Below the pieces are notes generated by a model. The model was not told where the DNA came from. It was given only the letters and a program-made list of their open reading frames with translations, and searched no databases. The position numbers were made by a program, and so were the translations under genes. From NCBI GenBank assembly GCA_037039925.1, contig JAXRKP010000392.1, positions 157,501 to 221,500 on the forward strand: a stretch of 64,000 bases of DNA, given 5' to 3'. This DNA is from Doris montereyensis (taxonomy: Eukaryota; Mollusca; Gastropoda; Nudibranchia; Dorididae). This document shows positions 55,873-64,000 of the stretch, in pieces; within the stretch, counting starts at the first letter, position 1; every line of letters begins with the position of its first letter.

Positions 55873-56129
55873 CGAAGATGTCCCTGGTTGCGACCCCAAC
55901 TGACTTCGCATCTGTCACTTTGTTGAGGACGACACGTAGGCAATCTTATGACCGACCAGAAATTAAACTTAGACACAGTCTGTTGCGTACCTCACGACGT
56001 ACCACCTGTTGCCTGGGTGTGCTGCTGTCGAAGCAAGCACGCCCGCTCTACCTAATCCTTACCTCCATACCATACCTAGCCTTACCCACTGACTTCCTTA
56101 TGAGCGGGGTGAGTCAAGCCAGATCGGTA

Positions 56130-57690
56130 ATATTACAGTATTGACATATCTTGTCTTGGCTAAGTATAGAGAAGGCTTTGGTGATAGTTCTTTTATTCGC
56201 ATAATCTATCATATCCTCTGGCCTCTTTGTTTGCAAGTATTTCTTCCAGGCATCCTTTTTTTCTCTTTGATGTTAGTCTTGACATTGTCATTTCACCATG
56301 CTGTTCTTTTCCTATCTCCTTTAATTTGTTTATAACCACATACCTCTTCAGTACAACTGAGGAGAGCGTCTTTATACATTTGCCACTTTTTTTCTAACGT
56401 GCTATTATTTAAATCCATCTGCCTTTCACTGATACATCTTGTTATCCTAGATTGGTATACCTGTTTAACTATTGGTTTATTTAGTTCCTCTATTTTGAGT
56501 TTAGTAGCTTTCTTCTCATTTCTTTTCTGTTTGTTTTCTTCAGTCAGTAATCTCATTTTGGCAATCACTAGGCGATGGTCACTGAATGTTTCAGCTCCTA
56601 TGTTTACTCTTGCATCCATTGTACTGTAAAAAAGGAGCTGCTTACTATTAAGTAGTCTATCTATCATTGACTTTTCACATCTGTTTTCATTTACTCTTGT
56701 ATACTTGTGGATATCTTTATAAGGAAAAAAGGTGTTGGCTATTTTCATGCTATTCTTTAGGCAAAAATCTTCTAGTCTCTTTTCATTTGGAGAAGTTGTT
56801 GTCTCTCCTTCTTTACCTATTACTCCTCTTGACGTTTCTACATTGTTGCCTACTCTAGCGTTTAAATCTCCTAAAACCACTAGTTCCTGGTTGGGTTTGA
56901 GATTCTCTGCAGCTATTTGTAAATCGTTTTCGAAGATATAATTTTCTTCTTTGGTCCATAAGCTATTGTGTAATTTAATTTCTCTTCCTGTTTATTAAAC
57001 ATTTACCTCTAGTAGTCGTAGGTTTATAAATTTCAAACTTTCTACTAGCTTTTCATGTCTTTTATGCACTAGGAGGCCTACTTCTACTCTAGCTCTATCT
57101 TTGAACACCTGCTCCTGAGAAGATTAAAGAATGATTTCGTCTTACATATTTTCTATTCCTTGTTCTTTGTTTCTGTAATGGCCAAGATGTATAGTTTTAA
57201 TTTGTCCACTTCTTCAGCTAATTCTATCTCCTTTTCATTTATTGCCCCAATATTCCATGTTCCAAAAATCAAAGTCCATGTTCGTTTCCATGTTCGTCTT
57301 CGACAGGTCAAGCCGGGTATATCGTATTGATTTATCTGAATCAATTGATATTCGATAAGCAGGAGATTTGCTGTACCCTATGTAGATGGTGGGGCTGTCA
57401 CACTGAGCCCCCACCGGGCCTTGTTATTGTCTTTCAGGGTTAACTCCCTTAGCCTTTAGTCAATCAAGACCAGCCTGCATGGCAGCAGGTTGTTATTTTC
57501 TGTTATGTTTAACTCCCTTAGTTTTTGGTCAACCAAGACCGGCCTACAATGCAGCAGGTTGTTTTCTGTCAGCGTTAACTCCCTTAGCCTTTAGTCAGCC
57601 AAGACCCACCTGTAAGGCAGCAGGAAACTCATGGAGGGCGGGGTCGCCTAATCCCCTCGTATAGGTACTTACCTGTCCATTGCCCGTTCT
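56130..57690 (-). mobile_element. RTE-like non-LTR retrotransposon, 5' part (copy R2)
   Basis: Minus strand: 5' UTR with three roughly 70-bp monomers (57420-57640), then endonuclease N-terminus (FGTWNIGAINEKEIELAEE), then the endonuclease C-terminal region (MVLGDLNARVGNNVE, FSDHRLVIAKMRLL) and the start of the linker to the reverse transcriptase (KEKK, YLQTKRPED). Truncated at about 56.13 kb, with stops and frameshifts. The SDHR motif is the expected catalytic region. Confidence 0.85.
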
Positions 57691-57744
57691 CTAAAACTTA
57701 AGAAGACATTTTTGATTTCAGAAAAGAAAACAGATTTGTAAAAA

Positions 57745-58892
57745 CAACTTAAAAATAGATGTACAGAAATTAGACGTTGTGCAAAGTAGATGTACAGAAA
57801 GTAGATAGACGGACAGAAAGTAGACATTGTGCAAAGTAGATGTACAGAAAATAGACATTGTGCAAAGTAGATGTACAGAAAGTAGACATTGTGCAAAGTA
57901 GTGTACAGAAAGTAGACATTGTACAAAATAGATGTACAGAAAGTAGACATTGTGCAAAGTAGATGTACAGAAAGTAGACATTGTACAAAGTTGATGTACA
58001 GAAAGTAGAGATTGTGCAAAGTAGATGTACAGAAAGTAGACATTGTGCAAAGTAGATGTACAGAAAGTAGACATTGTGCAAAGTAGATGTACAGAAAGTA
58101 GACATTGTGCAAAGTTGATGTACAGAAAGTAGACATTGTGCAAAGTAGATGTACAGAAAGTAGACATTGTGCAAAGTAGATGTACAGAAAGTAGACATTG
58201 TGCAAAGTAGATGTACAGAAAGATGTACAGAAAGACATTGTGCAAAGTTGATGTACAGAAAAGTAGATATTGTGCAAAATAGATGTACAGAAAGTAGACA
58301 TTGTGCAAAATAGATGTACAGAAAGTAGACATTGTGCAAAATAGATGTACAGAAAGTAGACATTGTGCAAAATATTACAGAAAGTAAACATTGTGCAAAC
58401 ATAGATGTACAGAAAGTAGACATTGTGCAAAATAGATGTACAGAAAGTAGACATTGTGCAAAATAGATGTACAGAAAGTAGACATTGTGCAAAATAGATG
58501 TACAGAAAGTAGACATTGTGCAAAATAGATGTACAGAAAGTAGACATTGTGCAAAATAGATGTACAGAAAGTAGACATTGTGCAAAGTAGATGTTAAGAA
58601 AGTAGACATTGTGCAAAGTAGATGTACAGAAAGTAGACATTGTGCAAAGTAGATGTACAGAAAGTAGACATTGTGCAAAGTAGATGTACAGAAAGTAGAC
58701 ATTGTGCAAAGTTGATGTACAGAAAGTAGACATTGTACAAAGTTGATGTACAGAAAGTAGACATTGTGCAAAGTAGATGTACAGAAAGTAGACATTGTGC
58801 AAAATAGATGTACAGAAAGTAGACACAAAATAGATTACAGAAAGTAGAGATTGTGCAAAATAGATGTACAGAAAGTAGACATTGTGCAAAAT
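57745..58892. repeat. 31-bp minisatellite, about 37 units
   Basis: AGTAGATGTACAGAAAGTAG, ACATTGTGCAA. A long minus-strand open frame (over 400 codons) arises because 93 bases hold no stop. I do not regard it as a gene. It directly abuts the RTE copy R2 5' end. Confidence 0.96.
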
Positions 58893-59119
58893 TTTAAGAT
58901 CTTGACATCAAGATCGAATTTCTTTGAATTTTAAATTTCAAATTCCACAGAAAATACAAACAAAAAGATCTATGTCAAAGAATGTACATTCTGAGAAAAT
59001 TAAGATCGTCGGACATAAGCGGAAAGACTATGTTACAATTACAAATATCTAATTCACTTGTTTGTAGTACAATATCTACTTTGAGTATGGCAGTGGCGTA
59101 TGATAACTGTGATGAAATA

Positions 59120-60070
59120 ATGTGCACTGTTAGGGATCTAAACTATTGGGGATCTAACACACTATTAGGGATCTAACACACTATTGGGGATCTAACACAC
59201 TTTTAGGGATCTAACACACTATTGGGGATCTAACACACTATTGGTGATCTAACACACTATTGGGGATCTAACACACTATTGGGGATCTAACACACTATTG
59301 GGGATCTAACACTCTATTGGGGATCTAACACACTATTGGGGATCTAACACACTATTGGGGATCTAACCCTCTTTGGGGATCTAACCACTATTGGGGATCT
59401 AACACACTATTGGGGATCTAACACTATTGGGGATCTAACACACTATTGGGGATCTAACTATTGGGGTTCTAACACTCTATTGGGGATCTAACACTCTATT
59501 GGGAATCTAACACTCTATTGGGGATCTAACACTCTATTGGGGATCTAACACTCTATTGGGGTTCTAACACACTATTGGGGATCTAACACTCTATTGGGGA
59601 TCTAACACACTATTGGGGATCTAACACTCGATTGGAGATCTAACACTCTATTGGGGTTCTAACACTCTATTGGGGATCTAACACTCTATTGGGGATCTAA
59701 CACTCTATTGGGGTTCTAACACACTATTGGGGTTCTAACACACTATTGGGGATCTAACACTCTATTGGGGTTTTAACACACTATTGGGGTTCTAACAGGT
59801 CTATTGGAGATCTAACACACTATTGGGGAATGTAACACACTATTGATGTTCCAATTATTATCACACTATTGGGGTAGATTATTGGAGATCTAACACTCTT
59901 ATCGGGATCTTTCACATGCTATTGGGGTTCTAATACTCTATTGAATGTCTAACAAACTATTGGGGTGCTAATAACTATAATAGGAGTCTAACACCTGGGG
60001 TTTGGTCTTGATGGTTCTAAACACTATTGGGGTTCTAACATTCTATTGCTGTCATCATTGGGGATCTAAC
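59120..60070. repeat. 19-bp minisatellite, more than 40 units
   Basis: CACACTATTGGGGATCTAA and CACTCTATTGGGGATCTAA; the right third is increasingly degenerate. Confidence 0.95.
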
Positions 60071-60540
60071 ACTTAACTCACCCTTGCGGACTGCCACGCT
60101 CCTGAGAGGGTTCTTATTTTCTAATTGAAATGAGTCGAGAAGATGAAGTGTTCCACTTGGAATGCAGCTGTTGTTCGATTGATCAAATTCTCGAACCATT
60201 TCACAATCTAGCGATGTTAATGCTCTTGTGTTTATATCATTGCATGTCTATGAAAAGTATACGTGAATAATTTGAGTATAATTCCTGGCTGTTTGGTCTT
60301 GATGCTTGTAACTTGGCTGCTCATTGCTGTCATCAGCGCATCTTGCAAGCCCCACCGTTGTGCCCGTTTATGCTAATTGAAATGAGTCGAGAAGATCATT
60401 ATCCCTTTGAAGCTGTTGTTCGATGATCTTCTCGAACCATTTTTAGCGATGTTAACGCTACTGCGATAGTCATCTGAGCTATCAGGGAAACGTATTTTGG
60501 AACAGGAACTCTTGATGTTTTCCAAAAAAGCCGGCATACT
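60070..60540. repeat. imperfect duplication of about 240 bp
   Basis: CTAATTGAAATGAGTCGAGA, AGAT and TCGAACCATTT, AGCGATGTTAA occur at 60,121-60,215 and again at 60,370-60,455. Confidence 0.7.
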
Positions 60541-60554
60541 TCCTTCATGTCCAT

Positions 60555-60765
60555 CGTTTTTTTGTGTGAAAAGTATTGCCTTGCCAATTGAAGGTGTCAG
60601 TTCAATTGTGTGCCTATGTCCATTTTTGTTTGTGTGAAAAGTATTGCCTTACCAATTGAAGGTGTCAGTTCAATAGTGTGCCTATGTCCATTTTTGTTTG
60701 TGTGAAAAGTATTGCCTTGCCAATTGAAGGTGTCAGTTCAATAGTGTGCCTATGTCCATTTTTTG
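60555..60765. repeat. 67-bp tandem repeat, three units
   Basis: TGTGAAAAGTATTGCCTTGC, CAATTGAAGGTGTCAGTTCA, then GTGTGCCTATGTCCATTTTT. Confidence 0.93.
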
Positions 60766-60961
60766 CGAAAAACGAGACAGAGAGATAACCCCCCCCCCCC
60801 CAAAAAAAATAATAAAAAAAAAAAAAATAAAAAAAAAAAATGGAAATCGTACTTCCAGAAAAGTGTGAAAATGATATGATGAAAATGATAGGATGAAAAT
60901 GCATCAGGTTTACAGTACAGCCGTTTGCCAAAGTTCATTGTTTTTGCTCGAAAAAAAAATC

Positions 60962-61049
60962 GAGAACATTTTTCAACCCTTGGCGGGGCTCGAACCCACC
61001 ACCTTTTGGATGAGAGGTTGCCACTTTGCCTCTGGACTACCGAGTCCCT
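60962..61049 (-). mobile_element. SINE family A, tRNA-like head only
   Basis: In minus orientation it reads GGACTCGGTAGTCCAGAGGC, then GGTGGTGGGTTCGAGCCCCG: the clearest A-box and B-box of family A in this window. Confidence 0.75.
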
Positions 61050-61109
61050 GTTATATAAAGATAAATCTTAATCCACCATTGTGTCCGGTTAGCCTTGTGT
61101 TGTTATAAT

Positions 61110-61497
61110 ATAAGATGTTGCAATGTTACACTGGCTGTTAGTATAACTGGTATAAGGTGTTGCAATGTTACACTGGCTGTTAGTATAACTGGTATAAGGT
61201 GTTGCAATGTTACACTGGCTGTTAGTATAACTGGTATAAGGTGTTGCAATGTTACACTGGCTGTTAGTATAACTGATATAAGGTGTTGCAATGTTACTGG
61301 CTGTTAGTATAACTGATATAGGTGTTGCAATGTTAACTGTTAGTATGGTATAAGGTGTTGCAATGTTACACTGGCTGTTAGTATAACTGGTATAAGGTGT
61401 TGCAATGTTACACTGACTGTTAGTTTAACTGGTATAAGGTGTTGCAATGTTACACTGAGCTGTTAGTATAAGTGATATAAGGTGTTGCAATGTTACA
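61110..61497. repeat. 42-bp minisatellite, about nine units
   Basis: GTTGCAATGTTACACTGGCT, GTTAGTATAACTGGTATAAG, GT. Confidence 0.95.
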
Positions 61498-61504
61498 CTA
61501 CTCA

Positions 61505-61591
<87 letters not shown>

Positions 61592-61665
61592 TCTCTCTCT
61601 GTCTCTCTGTCTGTCTGTCTGTCTTTCGATCTTTCTCTTTCTATATATCTCTCTTTCTCTCTCCC
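61505..61665. repeat. CT microsatellite
   Basis: CT with GTCT variants, followed by C runs. Confidence 0.95.
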
Positions 61666-62171
61666 CCCCCCAAACGCCGAGATTACACCCACCCAAAACA
61701 TTAGCCAAGATTGACGACCCCCCCCCCCACACACACCCCCCGTCTCTCTTTGTGCGTCTCTTTCGTGCATAAACCAGCCACTGATTCCTGTGTGAGAGTA
61801 GTGAGACTGTAGACGGGAAGGAGACGGCAGGAATGTAGCAACGCCCCACACCTCAGTTCTACAAAGCCAGGAAAAGAGTTTTGCTTGTAACGACCCCAAA
61901 TGTCTATACACTATTTGATATGTTTACGCGAGAGAGAAAAAACCCACCAAAAAGGAAAAGCAAAAAAACCCCGCAAAAAACCCCCAGAACAACAAACAAA
62001 AAAACCCCAACAACAAACAAACATAAAATCCAACAACAAATAAACAAAACAAAAACCCCAACAGCAGCAAAAACAAAACAAAACCCAACAGCAAACAAAA
62101 CAAAAAACACCAAAAAAAAGAGCCAAACAGTTATGAATTCTGAAAGATTAAGAACAAAGAGAAAGACGTAC

Positions 62172-62570
62172 ACTAAAAGACTAGTTGGATAAATCTAAGA
62201 CTAGTTGGATAAATCTAAGACTAGTTGGATAAATCTAAGACTAGTTGGATAAATCTAAGACTAGTTGGATAAATCTAAGACTAGTTGATAAATCTAAGAC
62301 TAGTTGTATACATCTAAGACTAGTTGGATAAATCTCTAGTTGGATACATCTAAGACTAGTTGGATAAATCTAAGACTAGTTGGATAAATCTAAGACTAGT
62401 TGGATAAATCTAAGACTAGTTGATAAATCTAAGACTAGTTGGATAAATCTAAGACTAGTTGGATAAATCTAAGACTAGTTGATACAAATCTAAGACTAGT
62501 TGGATAAATCTAAGACTAGTTGGATAAATCTAAGACTAGTTGGAAAAATCTAAGATAGTTTAAATCTCTT
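62172..62570. repeat. 20-bp minisatellite, about 20 units
   Basis: CTAAGACTAGTTGGATAAAT; a few units are one or more bases short. Confidence 0.96.
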
Positions 62571-62589
62571 CTAGTTCTCTAAATCTATA

Positions 62590-63020
62590 GGAAACCCAAG
62601 TAAAAGAATAGGAGAAAAACATCAAAAGAAAGGATTAGCCTACAAGTTTGCAAACAACGAAACAAATAAAAAAAATAGGAGAAAAACATCAAAAGAAAGG
62701 ATTAGACTTACTACAAGTTTCAAACAACAAAACAAAGTAAAAGAATAGGAGAAAAACATCAAAAGAAAGGATTAGACTTACTACAAGTTTGCAAACAACG
62801 AAACAAAGTTAAAAAATAGGAGGAAAACATCAAAAGAAAGGATTAGACTTACTACAAGTTTGCAAACAACGAAAGAAAGTAAAAGAATAGAGAAAAACAT
62901 CAAAAGAAAGATTAGACTTCCAAGTTTGCAAACAACAAAACAAAGTAAAAGAATAGGAGAAAAACATCAAAAGAAAGGATTAGACTTACTACAAGTTTGC
63001 AAACAACGGAACAAAAGAAG
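62590..63020. repeat. 71-bp tandem repeat, about six units
   Basis: GTAAAAGAATAGGAGAAAAA, CATCAAAAGAAAGGATTAGA, CTTACTACAAGTTTGCAAAC, AACGAAACAAA. Confidence 0.94.
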
Positions 63021-63635
63021 AGTCAGAGAAGAAAAAACGTAATGCAAGTACCGGTACACGAAGGAAAAAAGTATGTGAACGACAATAACAGAAGAAAAAC
63101 AGAAACGCTTCAAGGCCGAGCCTATCGTTGGCCGAACTGAGACCCTTAAACGGTCTGTAGCCTAAACATGAATTTTTGATGCAATCTTGTCAGCGCCTTA
63201 TATTTATAGTACGCTGCACGTCTGTTATGAGGAATGTCAGAATGCACACCTCCATTGCGATTGGTTCACCCACTAGTAAAAAAACCCTGTGGACATAGAA
63301 AACAACAATAAACCTAAACGGCAGAACCCCTCCAAACCCCCCAAACCAAAAAACATGTCAACCACCCCTCCCCCCCCCCCAACAAAACCCAATCGGAGGC
63401 TCTACATCATTTATCTCCATGCCGGCCATTTAATTCTAGATCCTTCCATGGTCAGTGTGTTAGTACGAACCACCTAATAGGCTGTTATACTGAATGCTTC
63501 CCCAGTGAGTTGGGCACTGTGGATGAAATGACCTGATGCGGATTAAAAATGGTATACATTCGGTGAGCTTTCACTTGTGCGGAATTCGGGACAATAAATA
63601 AATACATGTAAATGAATTTACCTTTATCTTTATCA
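63021..63635. other. no gene seen
   Basis: Unique sequence with a C-rich run at 63,368-63,381. No repeat family or coding frame recognised. Confidence 0.4.
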
Positions 63636-63639
63636 TCTC

Positions 63640-63940
63640 ATATATAGCGCACGTGGATTTATCATATATGTAGCGCACGTGGATTTATCATCATCTCTTG
63701 CATATGTAGCGCACGTGGATTTATCATCTCTTGCATATGTAGCGCACGTGGATATATCATCTCTTGGATATGTAGCGCACGTGGATTTATCATCTCTTGC
63801 ATATGTAGCGCACGTGGATTTATCATCATCTTAGCGCATATGTCAGCGCACGTGGATTTATCATCTCTTGCATATGTAGCGCACGTGGATTTATCATCTC
63901 TTGATGTAGGTGGATTTATCATCTCTTGCATATGTAGGCA
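63640..63940. repeat. 33-bp minisatellite, about nine units
   Basis: TAGCGCACGTGGATTTATCA, TCTCTTGCATATG. Each unit carries CACGTG. Confidence 0.95.
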
Positions 63941-64000
63941 CATTTTGAAGGTGTAAAGGGCAGTATGTCACCGCCATTCACCAGACAGACCGCTAGGTAA

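Noticed and set aside
57669..58889. A minus-strand open frame of over 400 codons with Cys/Phe/Tyr-rich repeats.
   Set aside because: It is the 31-bp satellite read in three rotating frames. All three frames are open because three units hold no stop codon. No start context, domain or splice context.
60962..61049. Candidate tRNA gene (good A and B boxes on the minus strand).
   Set aside because: The sequence is the head of SINE family A, has no closing acceptor stem and matches other SINE copies.
61881..62192. Lys/Thr-rich open frame.
   Set aside because: Low-complexity A/C-rich sequence (AACAAAC-type), no conserved start context or domain.

Overview
This is a window of animal nuclear DNA: intron-rich, AT-biased, and crowded with microsatellites, minisatellites and short retroelements. 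Two multi-exon genes can be read exon by exon. Their protein sequences are clearly metazoan. The repeat style (tRNA-derived SINEs with AAATC tails, RTE-like retroposons, long satellite arrays) makes me favour a mollusc, probably a gastropod. That assignment is inference.

Layout. Positions 1-9.1 kb hold microsatellites, an intronless minus-strand coding-like stretch (985-2072), two minisatellites embedded among SINE pieces, a 5' fragment of an RTE-like element carrying a nested SINE, and an ATT microsatellite. Positions 9,139-30,278 (+) hold a 20-exon AFG3L2-like mitochondrial m-AAA protease gene. Its introns carry a fold-back (MITE-like) element, SINEs of two families, about ten copies of a third dispersed repeat, and several minisatellites. 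Positions 45,664-33,744 (-) hold a 9-exon NUDCD1-like gene, convergent with AFG3L2. Its introns hold a GTA-type array of almost 1 kb and two minisatellites. Positions 46-52 kb are mostly non-coding, with AT/AC/GA, AAT and GA microsatellites. Positions 52.7-63.9 kb are a minisatellite-dense zone with about nine unrelated unit types, interrupted by a second RTE-like 5' fragment (56.1-57.7 kb).

The two genes are housekeeping genes with separate jobs: inner-membrane proteolysis in mitochondria, and a CS-domain/beta-propeller protein related to NudC. Both show intact splice sites and conserved domains, yet both also carry scattered 1-2 base indels, mostly in homopolymers. AFG3L2 also has one in-frame TGA. 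Because two independent genes show the same pattern, I read it as uncorrected long-read assembly error rather than pseudogenisation.

Most unusual observations: (1) a SINE inserted at the 5' splice site of AFG3L2 exon 11, with an 11-bp target duplication that copied the splice donor; (2) at least five minisatellite arrays whose units are recognisable pieces of SINEs or another dispersed repeat, with SINE remnants still flanking them; (3) tandem monomers in the 5' UTR of two RTE-like copies; (4) a GC-AG intron in AFG3L2; (5) a 233-bp fold-back element with 58-bp terminal inverted repeats. I found no CRISPR, operon or other prokaryotic system and no canonical rRNA or intact tRNA gene.
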